From Hypoxylon rubiginosum (Eukaryota > Ascomycota > Sordariomycetes > Xylariales > Hypoxylaceae): a stretch of DNA of 64,000 nt. This document shows positions 37,095 to 48,627 of the stretch, in pieces. The position numbers were made by a program, and so were the translations under genes. A model generated the notes under the pieces. The model was not told the origin of the DNA. It did no database searches and saw nothing but the letters and a program-made list of their open reading frames with translations. The DNA lies in contig CADCXA010000031.1 in assembly GCA_902806565.1 (NCBI GenBank), positions 124,001-188,000 of the forward strand. The letters run 5' to 3'. Every line of letters begins with the position of its first letter. The stretch's first letter is position 1.

Positions 37095-37968
37095 CTAGAA
37101 CCTTCTGTGCGCGCTGCTGCCTAGCACGCTTGTTATGATGAGCTGGATGATGGCGGTAGTCAGCACTAGCTCCTTGCTGCGCTTCGGCCTGGCGATGGCG
37201 TGCGCCACGTATTTGGCTGGGCTTAGCATCTGGTCGCCCTCCTCAAGCACCTTGGTCATGTCTGGCTTAACAACGTTCTCATCATCAAGCAACCTTCTGC
37301 TACACTGCCGCCGCCATCGCTGCTGCTACCCTCCACAGGAGACAGGTGCGGCGGCCGCAGCCAGACATTAAGCATGGCGTGTGCCATATACACGCACGAG
37401 AAGTAGTTGCTATCCATTATGGCCTGGAATTGCTCCGGCGGCGTATCGATGAACAGCGTTGGGTGCGCGCTGCCGGCGCAGCATCAGACGACGTCCGGCG
37501 GGGCGCCGTCGTTCCACGCGACGGGCTTGGCGACGACCCAGGCGCACCCGGACGCTGATGACATGTTTGCGACGATATGGTGGAAGCGCTGGGTGTCGGG
37601 CGACCAAGCGCCTTACTATATAAGGTAAGTAAGGTATTAACAAAAGGAGGCGTGAGGATAGGTAGGTAGCCAGGGGGAAAGGAAGAAAAAAAAAGGTGGT
37701 ATACATACCGCGACGAAGGCAATGCCCTCCTGCAGCCTGGTCACATCCCGGGCGACGATGATGACGTTGGCGCCCTTCTCGGCCAGCTGGCGAGCCGCGT
37801 TCAGACCGAGACCTGTGGGGCCGCCGGTGATGAGGACGGTCTATGTATAGGTCTACTTAGCAAGCCTTGATTCACACATGTCTTGGAATTGAACTTGGAG
37901 ACAGTAGGAAAGGGGGATTGTACACGTCCGTCGACGGGGAACTCATTCTTGGATAGAAACGACCCCAT
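37095..37968 (-). pseudogene. TSC10: Broken 3-ketodihydrosphingosine reductase (TSC10/KDSR) gene
   Basis: The gene is clearly recognisable but cannot encode an intact enzyme. Exon 1 (37968-37924) reads MGSFLSKNEFPVDGR. An 83-nt intron follows (GTACAA...CATAG), then exon 2 (37840-37709) with the SDR cofactor motif VLITGGPTGLGLNAARQLAE and NVIIVARDVTRLQEG. Beyond the second intron, a frame from about 37612 reads QRFHHIV, WNDGAPPDVV, a TGA at 37486-37484 where a Trp is expected, then CCAGSAHPTLFIDTPPEQF and MDSNYFSC. Neither available acceptor (TATAG or TAAG) joins exon 2 to this frame. Around 37290-37300 homology jumps frame to the C terminus (PDMTKVLEEGDQMLSP... to 37095). The part that should hold the Tyr-x3-Lys active site is missing. 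Intact enzymes make dihydrosphingosine at the ER. Confidence 0.85.
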
Positions 37969-38072
37969 TTCTTATCCTTTCAATACCATATCATGAAGCA
38001 TAGAGCTTCAGAAGGGAGAAGGTTATTTACCTACTATACGTAGCTTCAACGTTGGTCCGTGTTCGTGGTTTG
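37969..38072. promoter_or_regulatory. Remaining upstream region of TSC10 pseudogene
   Basis: Only about 105 bases separate the TSC10 start codon (37968) from the transposon target duplication. GC content is normal here, so the mutation process that made the element AT-rich stopped at its edge. Promoter function is inferred only from position. Confidence 0.4.
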
Positions 38073-38077
38073 TATCA
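38073..38077. repeat. Left target-site duplication TATCA
   Basis: Five bases immediately outside the left LTR. They are identical to 45428-45432 outside the right LTR, as expected for retroviral-type integration. Confidence 0.85.
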
Positions 38078-38210
38078 TGTGGCAGTGTATATGTGTAAGT
38101 ACTCTCTTGATAATGGATAGGGAAGATCTAGGAATTTCTTATCCTAATGTTAACTAAAATACATATGTGTATATATAGGTATATAAGGTTAAACCTTAAT
38201 ATAAATAACA
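38078..38210. repeat. Left LTR (133 bp)
   Basis: Aligns without gaps to 45295-45427 (offset 7217). Starts TGTGGCAGTG and ends AATAACA. Its outer two thirds keep G and C; its inner end is mutated to A/T relative to the other copy. Confidence 0.9.
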
Positions 38211-41200
38211 ACCTCCCCTTAATAAAACAGGTAAAGTTACATCCTTATAATAAAATAACTAATAATATATTAGTTTTAATATTAATATTAATATTATTTT
38301 TTATTTTAATATGTTTTTTATATATAGATTAAATAAATATTATTTATTAATTATTTTTTTATTAATTATTTATTAAATTTATAGTTTAATTTTTTATATT
38401 ATATTAAATATTATTTTTTATTTTTAGTTATTTTCTTGTTAATAATATAAACTTATAAATAATTTTATATATAAATTAAATTAATTAGCGGTAATTATTT
38501 AACGTATTTATTTATTAATATTAATTTTAAATAATTAATAAAAATAATATTATAAATTTTAATGTTATATTTTTTAAAATTAAACTAATATATTATTATA
38601 TTAATACACTTAATAATATAAAAAAAACTAATTATTTATTATAATATTTTTAAATTTATTAATATAATAAATAATAAATTATATTTTTTATATAAATATA
38701 AAAATATATAATTATTAACGTAAAAATATTTAAATTATTTTTTAACGTTATAATATTTTTTTATTATTATTAATATTAATGTTATTATATTTATAATTTT
38801 AATTTAAACTAATAAAAATAAAATATAATATATTTTATTATTAATAAATTAATATTAAATAATAATAATTAATATATTATTTAATATAAATTTTAATATT
38901 AACTTATTAAATAATTATTTTATTATAAAATAAGATATGTAATTATATTTAAACTATAAATAAAATAATATATTTTTTTAATTTATAAAATTATTTATAA
39001 TATAAATATAATAATAAAATATAAATTAAATAGTTTATATAAATATTTTTAACTATTTATTTATTTATAAATAATATATTATTATATATAATAATTTAAT
39101 ATTAATAATTTTTTATATTAATATTTATATAATAAAAAAAAATTTCAAATTATAATTTAAAATAATTTACTTAAAAAAACTTTAATTTGTTTTTAAAAAA
39201 CGTTATATTAATATTTATTTTTATTATTTAATTAATTAGTTTTTTTTTCCCGGTATTAATTAATTTTATTTTATAAATTTATAAATTATAATTAAATATT
39301 TATTATAATTGTTTTTTAATAATAATAATATTATAATAAAATTAATTATAATTTAAAAATATAAATATAATAAAGTTATAATTAACTATAAAATATTATA
39401 AAATTTATATTTTTTATATTATAAAATATAATATTAAAGGTATTTATTAATATATTTTTTAAGTTTTTTTAAATTTTAATAAATATAAAAAAGTTAAAAA
39501 TAATATAATAATTTATTATAATTTATATGGTTTTTTTTATATATTATTTCTTATAATATTAATAAATAAAATTATAAAATATAAAGTTAATTTATTAATT
39601 TATTAATAATATTTTATAGAAAATTATTTTTAATTTAAAATAATAAAATGGTTTAATTTTATTAAAATAATTAATTATTATAAGATATTATTTTTAATAT
39701 ATAGTGTTAATAAAAATCCTTAGTGTAATTTTACTGGATTTTTTTATAGAAATTTAAGTTTATTTTAATAAAAATTAAAAAGTTTTTAATAATGTTATTT
39801 AATAAAATATTAATGTTTTATATAAACTTTAATAATAGTTATATTAATAATAAAAAGTTATATATAATTTAATAAATTTAATATATAGTTTAATATTTTT
39901 TATAATTATTAAATAAAACGTTAAAGTTTTTTAAATTATTTAAATAAAAGTTTAATAATAATAACTTTTATAATAAATAATTAAAAACGTTAAAAATAAT
40001 ATAATTATAATTTAATTTATATAAAATATTAATATTTTATTTATTAATATATTTTAAAATACGAATAATTTATATATTATTTATATTAAATATTATAAAA
40101 TTAATAATATTATTTTAGCGTTAAAATTTAAGGATAATTTTATAATTTATAAAAATTATAAATAATTAAACTTTTAATATTTAAAATTAATAATTATATT
40201 TATATAAATATTATATAAATTTTAATAACTTTATTTTTATTAATTAATATTTTATTTTAGTTATTAATAAAAATTATAATAAAAATATAATTATTTTAAT
40301 AATATATTATAATAAATATTTAATAATTTTACCACTTTTTATTAATAATAAAATAATTTTATTTTTAATATAATATATTTTAACGTTAATATTATTAATA
40401 AAAACGTTAAAATTAACAAATAATTATTATATAAAAAAGTAAAATATAAATTTTATATTATTAAATAATATTAATTTAATTTTAATAAAAATAACTTATT
40501 TTTTTTTTAAAAAATATATGAAAATTATTATTATAACTTATATATAATAATTTTATTTAAATTATTTTTTAGTGAAACGTTTTAATAATTTTATTTTATA
40601 ATTTTATAAAAAACAAATAAAAATATTATATAATAAAATATAATTATAAAACCAGGTTATAAATTTAATAAAAATTTTTAAATTTTTTAATATATTAAAA
40701 AATTTTAATTAATAAATTACTTTTAATTATTTTTTAATTATTATTATATTAAAAATATTAATTAATTAATTTAATATAATAACATTTAAAAATATAATAT
40801 ATAATTTTAATAAATTAATATTAATATTAATGTTATAAAAAATTATAAATATAATTTAAATATTATATAAATATTTATTAAAAGTTTATAATAAAATAAT
40901 AATATTATTATAATATAAGTAACTAATAATATTATAAAAAAAAATATTTATTTATTATTAAATATAAGTATTATTATTTTTATAATTTATAATTACGTAA
41001 TTAAAAATATATTAGTTTTTATAAATTATAATTATAAACATTTATTAAAAATTTAAATGTGTTTATTATTAATAATAAAATATAATAACGTTAAAAATTA
41101 TTAAAAATTTTATTATTATAATATATTATATTATTTTATTTTAAGTTTAAACTAAATATATATTATTTAAAATAATATAATTAAGTGGGCGGATATTAAT

Positions 41201-44200
41201 AATTATATAATTTTTTTTTTTATTATTAAATATTATTTATTAAACGATAAAAATAAGAAAAAAAAAAAAATATTATATATTTTATTTTATAAATTTTATA
41301 TATTTATTTTAGTTTTTTTAATGTTTTAGTAATAAACTTCTTAGATTTTTAATTAAAAAAATATACGTGATAATACTTAGGAATTTTTTCTTATTAACCG
41401 GGTTTAAAATTAATTTTTATTTATTTTTTTATTAAAATATTAATAAATTTAATATTTTAAAAAACAATTAAAAATTTAAATAAAAGTTATAATATTTATT
41501 ATATTTTTATTAGGTTTTTAAAATTATTATAAATTATAATATTTATAAAATATTTAATAAATTATTTAAAGTTATATATTTTAATTATTATAAGTTTAGT
41601 TTTTTTTAATAATTTTAATTAATATATTATAAATTTAGTTATTATTATAACGTTAATTTCTTTAATTTAAAATACTATATATTTTTAATTTAAAAATAAT
41701 AAATATTTTATTAGTTTTTTAAACTATATAATAATTAATTTATTAATTTTATTATATATTAAAACATTTTAAATTTTAATGTTAATTAATAAAATAAAAA
41801 AATTAAAAAGATTTTTTACCGGTTTAAATAATAAGTTTTATTTATTATTTTTAATAATATAATAAATAAAAATTATTATATAAATATTAAATAAAATAAT
41901 TATATTTTTAGTTATTTTTATAATAATTTTTTAATATTTATTATACGGTATTATATTTATTAATATAATAATATTATAAAACTAAATAATAATTTTCTTT
42001 TAAAATATTAATATATTAAATTTTTCAGGAGTTAAAATATTTATATTAATTAATATATATACTTATAAATTATTTACTATTAAAACCTTTTATTTAAAAT
42101 ATATTATAATAAATTTATTTTAAGTGTTAATATTTTAAAAAATTATTAATATTATTATATAAAAATTAAATATATATATTATTAAGTTAATATTATATAA
42201 CGTTAATAATATAATTTTAATATATAATAATAAAATAAGGTATTTTTATTTAAATTATTAATAGTTAATAAATATTTTAAAATAATTAATATTACTATAA
42301 ATATTAACTTAATATAAAAGGTTATATTTTAATAATATAATAAAAAATTTTATATAATTATATAAATAAAATCCGTATTTAATATTAATATTAAACTTTA
42401 TATTAATTAATAATTAAACTTATATTATTAATATTAATTTAAATAGTTATAATAATTATAAATTAAATATAATTTAAATTAATATATTATATAAAATATT
42501 AATAGATTTTTTATTATTTTTTATTAATTTTTAATTATATTTATAGTATTAATACTTATTATATTAATTTTATAAATATTTATATAATATATTATTATTT
42601 TAAAACGTAACTTAATAATTATAATAATAATATTAATTAAATAATATAAATAATTAATAAAATATTAATTTAAAATAACTATTATTAATATTTTTTATTA
42701 ATAATAATTAGTAATTATTTAAATATAAAACTTTAAAAACGTTTAAATACTTTTATTAATTTAAACTAATAATATTATTAAATATTAATTTAAGTTAATT
42801 AAAATTTTATTAACTAAATAATTATAATAATATTTAATTTTTTTATTTTTAATAATATAATTAATATTAATTATTATATTAATTAAAAGGTAAGTTAATT
42901 TTTATTAATAATAACTTTTTATAATATACTTTTTATAGTTAAAATTATTACTATAAAACGTTTTTAATAAATAATATTAATAATTATTTATTTTTTAAAA
43001 TAAATAATATTTAAATTAATATTAATTATAAAAGTTATTATAGTTATTATTATTATTATTATTATTATTAACTATAATTTTAATAATATTAATTGTTATT
43101 TTATTATAAATTAAACTAGTTATTTTAATTTAATTAATATTAGTTTTATTAATTATATTTATATTAATATTAATTTTAATTTAAAAGATATTAATTATTT
43201 TATTTATTATTTTAATATAATTAGTTAATTTTATTTTATTTTTATTATTATTATTAATTTTAAGGTATATTAAAATAGTTATTATTATTAAACTAATATT
43301 TAAAACGTTATTTTTTTATTATTTTTCTAAATATATTTTTATAGATACGTATTTTATTAAGAAATTTATTAATTATTATAATTATTTTTAAAACTATAAG
43401 CTATAATTAAATATTTATATTAAAAGCTTTAAATATAAATAATAACTAATTATTAATTTTTTAATTATAACTTTTAATATTATATATAATATATTATATA
43501 AAATTTAATATATTTTTATTATTATTAAAATTATTTATTATAAATTAATATTTTTATAATTTTTTTATTAATTTAAATTATAATAATTTAAATTTCTTAA
43601 TAAGTTTATTATAAATAATAAAAATATTAATTTATTTTAAAATATAGTAATTTAGTTTTATAAAAATATAATTATATTAATATAATATTTTATTTAAAAA
43701 ACATTATATTTAAATTTTATATATAATAATATTATTATATTAACTTTTTAAATGTTTTAATTAATTAGTAAAAATAAAAATATAAATATATTTAATAATT
43801 TTTTTATTAATAATAATATTATTATTTTTAAAATTTTTAGTATTTAATTTAAAATAATTAATATTATTAAGTTTTAATATTTATATATTATTATTAATAT
43901 TTATAACAACTTATATTATATTAATATTATTAATATTATTAAAATTAATTTAAATATTAAAAAAACAAGTAAAATTCTTATTTTACTAAATTTAATTTTA
44001 TTAAAATATTTTAATAAAAAGTTAATATATATTATTTATTGTTAATATTATATTAAAAATATTATTATTTATATTAAAAATATTATTACTTATATTAAAA
44101 TCTAAAAATAATTAAAATTAAAATCTATTAAATAAAAAAAAATAAAAAAATAACTAATATAATAATTTTTTATTAATTTTAAAAATATTAATTATTATTA

Positions 44201-44556
44201 ATTAAAATTATTTTAATAAAAAACAAAAAAACTAGTTTATTATATTAATAAGATTAATATTTAAATTAAATTAAAAAAAGGATATTAATAAATTATTATT
44301 TTATATTAATTTTAAATTATTTAAAAACTTTAAAAATAATAAAATTAATGATAATAACTTATAATAATTTAAATAATTAGTTAATAGAATTATAAATAAT
44401 AATTTTTATAATGTTATATTTAATAATATAATATTTTATTAATTAGTTTAATAAAATATATAAAAAAATTTATTAAAAATAACTTAATATTTTAATATAT
44501 AAAATATAAATAACTTAATTAAATATTATAAAATTTATAAACATTAAATTAATAAT

Positions 44557-44644
44557 TTAATTAATTAAAAAAAATTTATATTAATTAATTAAAAAAAATT
44601 TATATTAATTAATTAAAAAGGATTTATATTAATTAATTAAAAAT
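44557..44644. repeat. 24-bp tandem repeat inside the element
   Basis: Three full units (44557-44580, 44581-44604, 44605-44628, the last with GG in place of AA) and a partial fourth. Each joins TTAATTAATT, an A run and ATTTATA. Confidence 0.8.
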
Positions 44645-45294
44645 ATATTTAAAAAACATTAATTTTTTCGTTAAATTATTTAATAGTTTATATTTTTTAA
44701 TAAATTTATTAAATATAAGCGATATTTAATATATATTTATAAGGATTTTAATTATTTAAAATTAAAATTTATTAATATATTTTAAATATTAAATTATAAT
44801 GTTTATAATTTAATTTTATATTTAATAAATTATTAAAAATTTAATAAAATAACAGTTAATATTTAAACTTAATAAATATTTATTAAATTTAAAAAACTTA
44901 ATTTAATTTTAATTATTTTAAATAGCTTAATTATTATTAATAAAAAAAAAATCAATTAAATATATAATTAAATTTAATTTAAAATAATAAATATTTATTT
45001 TTTAAAAAATATTAGATTTTATAATTAAAAGTTAATAATTAAACTAATTTAATATTATATAATAAAATTTTTATTATATAAAAATAATTAATTTTAATAA
45101 AATATTATAATTATTTAATTATTAAAAAATCGTTTTTATTAAACGGTATAAACGTTATTTAATTAACTATATAAATATTATTTAATTAATAAAATAATAA
45201 AAATTAATATTATTTATTTAATATATAAATAAAAAAATAACGTTTATATATTTTAATAATAAAAAATTAATTATTTAAAATAAAACTATTAAAT

Positions 45295-45427
45295 TATAAT
45301 AATATATATATATAAATACTTTTTTAATAATAAATAAGGAAAATCTAGGAATCTCTTATTTTAATATTAACTAAAATATATATATATATATATAAGTATA
45401 TAAGGCTAAGCCCCAATGCATGTGACA
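45295..45427. repeat. Right LTR (133 bp)
   Basis: Pair of the left LTR. The first 100 bases are mutated to A/T, while the last 25 (AAGGCTAAGCCCCAATG then CATGTGACA) keep C and G. Confidence 0.9.
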
Positions 45428-45432
45428 TATCA
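45428..45432. repeat. Right target-site duplication TATCA
   Basis: Directly follows the CA end of the right LTR and matches 38073-38077. Confidence 0.85.
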
Positions 45433-46216
45433 CTTATGTTACCCCTTGCCCCCTAAGCTTAATCATTGGTAGGTATCAGAAGTACCTATATACTGGGCTG
45501 ATTACGCCAAGACGGCATTGCAGTGCGCTACTGCTGTCAGCCGTAATCTTAAAAATACCGCCCAATTACAGAAGAGAGATCCTTTAAAGGAACGGCGCAG
45601 TTCGTCTTGTCCTTTTGCTTCTCTCCGCTCTTACTTACTCCCCCACGAAGTGGAATATGTCCACTCTGGGGTTAGACAACAGCTTCGGTAATCGTCTTAC
45701 TACCAAACTTCGGCATAACATTCATATATATTCCTGTTAGGTGTAACAGAAGAGAGAATTCAGCATCTTTAGAAGCTAGCTACCTACCTAGGTAGGCTGC
45801 TAGGTATGTACATAGTACGATACCATGATCGCCATTTATCTGAAGCCTCCAAGTCGAATCAACCTTTGGGGCTGAAATGCCGTGTTACGCTGTCACGTAG
45901 CATCGATGGATCATGGAATACGATATACCTTGTCTCCCTTCCTCTGCATTCTTGGCTCTTCCTGGTCTTAGACTTGGTTCAGCCTTTTAATCCCACCTTA
46001 CCGCCACGATTTCCTGGGGATGCAAAAAACTTCGATGCCTAGCAGCATTATGAGGTAGGGATGCGAGGCTATGCACAATGGTCTAGTACATCTACCTGAG
46101 GATCTATCCGAAGATCGGGTAATGGAGTAGGCCAATGAATTCATCTTTTCTTACATAAACTATACAACTCCGTGAATGTTGCTCTAAGGACGGGCAGCAG
46201 TCAAAACGATAATACG
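45433..46216. other. Intergenic, right flank of transposon and upstream of PTH11-like gene
   Basis: Normal base composition resumes at once. It contains TACCTACCTAGGTAGG near 45780-45795. The ORF at 45806-46042 is unsupported. Confidence 0.45.
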
Positions 46217-47515
46217 ATGGCCCCTATTCAGGCACGGGCTGACAGCGGCGGCAGCGGCAGCGGACACAGCGTCACCTGGGGTATTAACGGGCTCGTCGTC
46301 GTCCTCGCCGTCGTATCCGTCATACTACGATTCTACACCCGCATCTTCACGCGAGCCGGCCTCCAAGCCGACGACTGGCTGATCCTCGGAGCCCTCGTGA
46401 CGGCACTGGCGACCGTGATGCTGGTCCTCTGGGGCAACACTGCCGACCCGGACGGCCTCCGGATGTCGGAAAACACGGACCCGAACTACCCCTACACCCC
46501 TCAGGATCACCTGTACCTCAAGCTCTCCTTTTCTTGCTCCGTGATGTATTTCACCGTTTGCGGCGCCACAAAGTTGGGCATCCTGCTCATGTACCACCGC
46601 ATCTTCGCCATCAGCACGGCTTTCCGGTACCAACTATTCATCTCGAGCGCCTTGGTTATCGCCTGGTGGGTCGGGTGTACCATCGCCGCGCTACGGAAAT
46701 GCCAGTCGCTCGAGATTGGGTTGGCCAGCACGCTCAACGACCCGCGGTACTGCTTCGACTTCAACGTGTTCTGGCTGGCCTCGGGGATCGCCGAGATTCT
46801 TCTGGATGTTCTGATCTTGACTCTGCCGGTAGCCGTCGTGGTCAGAATGCGCTACTCGCTTAGGCGGAAACTCATGGTCTCGGGCATCTTCCTGCTTGGA
46901 GCATTGTATGTACTAATCGGCATCTTGACATATGATCTTAGTCTTTATTTGGCAAATGGACTGACAATTCCATTTAGTATTATAGTGACGGGTATTGTAA
47001 AAGTCATCCTAGCATACACGCCTGGTAAGCGTTCGCTTTCGTATGCGAACGCCGAGCTCTGGGCGGCCTTGCATTCTAGCATGGCCATCGTCTGCGCTAG
47101 CTTGCCTATCTTTAGACCTCTCGTCAGGCGTGTTGCCAATTCGTCCTTTGTTATCAAGTGCTCAAGCCTTCTGTCTCGTCGAAGACGAAGACTTAGCAGT
47201 TCTAAGTCAGATGACAAGTCGCCCGAGAGTGAAAAGGAAGATGGTAGCAGGTCACTTGTCTTGAGTTTTATCGCGTCGGAGATGGTGCAAAACCTACTCA
47301 AGAAGCCGGATGCGGTTCACGTAGGGGAGCAACGTACATCAGACCGACAAGCTCTGGGGAAGATACGCGAAGAAGATGAGCGAGAAAAAGTTCCGCAGCT
47401 TCCCCGGATCGACACGGTAGGGGATATAGAATTAGCTTTCGACGGGGAGTCGGCAAGCTTTCCGCGTGACGATGAGAACAGAGACTTTAATCATAATTCG
47501 CAGAGAAGTTGGTGA
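46217..47515 (+). CDS. PTH11-like / fungal rhodopsin-domain seven-helix membrane protein
   Basis: Exons 46217-46905 and 46978-47515 give 408 aa. The first real ATG starts MAPIQARADSG; the longer frame begins at a GTG. The intron (46906-46977; GTATGT, branch CTGAC, TTTAG) is 72 nt and free of stops, so unspliced RNA also stays open. Splicing restores FLLGAFIIVTGIVKVILAYT, the expected family block. Hydrophobic segments include INGLVVVLAVVSVILRF, WLILGALVTALATVMLVLW, a third near FSCSVMYFTV, ALVIAWWVGCTIAAL and EILLDVLILTLPVAVVV. The block ANAELWAALHSSMAIVCAS is typical of PF20684-type proteins. It has no CFEM domain. The C-terminal 120 residues are charged and cytoplasmic. These proteins sense surfaces or nutrients in plant-associated fungi, but individual ligands are unknown. 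Confidence 0.9.
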   Translation: MAPIQARADSGGSGSGHSVTWGINGLVVVLAVVSVILRFYTRIFTRAGLQADDWLILGALVTALATVMLVLWGNTADPDGLRMSENTDPNYPYTPQDHLYLKLSFSCSVMYFTVCGATKLGILLMYHRIFAISTAFRYQLFISSALVIAWWVGCTIAALRKCQSLEIGLASTLNDPRYCFDFNVFWLASGIAEILLDVLILTLPVAVVVRMRYSLRRKLMVSGIFLLGALYVLIGILTYDLSLYLANGLTIPFSIIVTGIVKVILAYTPGKRSLSYANAELWAALHSSMAIVCASLPIFRPLVRRVANSSFVIKCSSLLSRRRRRLSSSKSDDKSPESEKEDGSRSLVLSFIASEMVQNLLKKPDAVHVGEQRTSDRQALGKIREEDEREKVPQLPRIDTVGDIELAFDGESASFPRDDENRDFNHNSQRSW

Positions 47516-48627
47516 TTATTGAACTGGTATGATGAAAGCATGGAACCGGCGTTTCGATCTTACTAGGGAGCATGAGGGAAATGAGGCACACGATCAGATA
47601 TGAAACAAGATTCACCATATTGAAACATATACATATCCATCACGTAGTGGAGAAACTAGAGGTGCTATTGGACATTCGACTATTCTCTTTTTCTTTCGCC
47701 TCTATACTCGAAAGAAAAGGCGGATTGTGCACGATAGCCTATGCAGCTGTTTCGACCCAAGAGCAAAAGGGATCGTCAGGAGACCCTGAATTGCACTGTA
47801 CTGCAGTATGACGTTTGTTAATATGGGATATGTAGAGGCTGATTCGAACAGTGAACGCGTCCAGCTCTCAGCGACCCGCGTGGTCTTCACATGCTCTCTT
47901 CACAGCTGCGTAGCCAGACCGCATCTTTGTCCGGTACGCGGGTGAGGGTGCCACATCACGACTCCGCTGTTCCTCCTCGCACTGCTCGCAAAGCAGGCAG
48001 GAAGACTCGGCGGTTGGTTCTTGGACGGGCTTTTTACCCACTCGCGAATTGGGTTCGAAGCGGAGCGCGAAGGGGGAGAAAAAAAAGATCATATGGGCCA
48101 TTTTTTACTTTACCAGAAGATGGAACTCGGCTTGAATGGTAACACGTCTGCTGGGCTGGGCGATGCGGCCAATAGCAGGCGAAAAGCGCATAGGTGCCCA
48201 TAAGCCCATGAACCCATAGGGGGCCCCATAGGTGGAGACAGACCCAATGCGTTTTACATACATTCTTACACCTCATCATCACCAACGAGGCGCGGGCGAA
48301 AAAGAAAAAAAAAAGAAACCGAACAGATGGCAGTGGATGGCGATCGGTAAAGAGACTCCGGAGATGTCTATTTATATGTATATACGTCCGAGGTTAAATA
48401 GAACCATGTTTATTTTCACTCTGCTAGAATCAAATCCAAACTCAGTGTGTTGTATGTCAGTACCATATCCCCAGAGTTGCTCTGTTGACGACAACTAAAG
48501 AGTTGCGGATTCCGCACGTTTCCGCAGTTATTTCATATCTTGTATACTCACTTGACTCATACCGAGTATAAATCTATCTACTTTATATATTTCTTTTCTT
48601 TTGAATCCTTCGAATAGAACGACAAAT
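47516..48627. other. Intergenic upstream of CVNH gene
   Basis: About 1.1 kb. It has an A-rich run near 48297-48315. A T-loop-like GATTCGAAC at about 47841 does not fold into a tRNA. No gene seen. Confidence 0.45.

Larger units (their letters stand above)
38078..45427. mobile_element. Full-length LTR retrotransposon erased by RIP-like mutation
   Basis: The 7350-bp element is bounded by 133-bp direct repeats that start TG and end CA (the right copy's first dinucleotide is mutated to TA) and is flanked by the 5-bp duplication TATCA. The interior is almost entirely A and T, with no ORF of note, so no gag or pol can be recognised and the superfamily (Ty1/copia or Ty3/gypsy) is undetermined. LTR differences are nearly all C/T or G/A. 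Surviving C and G lie largely in ACGT or CpT contexts rather than CpA. This is the signature of repeat-induced point mutation in Pezizomycotina. Strand is not assigned because coding direction is lost. Confidence 0.93.

Noticed and set aside
37410..37722. Open minus-strand frames through the TSC10 third exon
   Set aside because: They read through in frames different from the homologous one. The in-frame homologous translation has a stop, so these are by-products of the pseudogene.
38147..38332. 61-aa ORF at the left edge of the AT-rich block
   Set aside because: It lies inside the left LTR and mutated interior; Ile/Leu/Asn-rich composition is due to A/T content.
38078..45427. Centromere or mitochondrial DNA insertion as an explanation for the AT-rich block
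   Set aside because: The exact TG...CA direct repeats and 5-bp target duplication identify a transposon; no mitochondrial gene remnants were seen.
37969..46200. CRISPR array or phage-type system
   Set aside because: No regularly spaced repeats with unique spacers; the genome is eukaryotic with spliceosomal introns.
47800..47960. T-loop-like CTGTTCGAATCAG on the minus strand with a TGGC string upstream
   Set aside because: The T stem has only three pairs and the box spacing is about 80 bases with no plausible anticodon arm.
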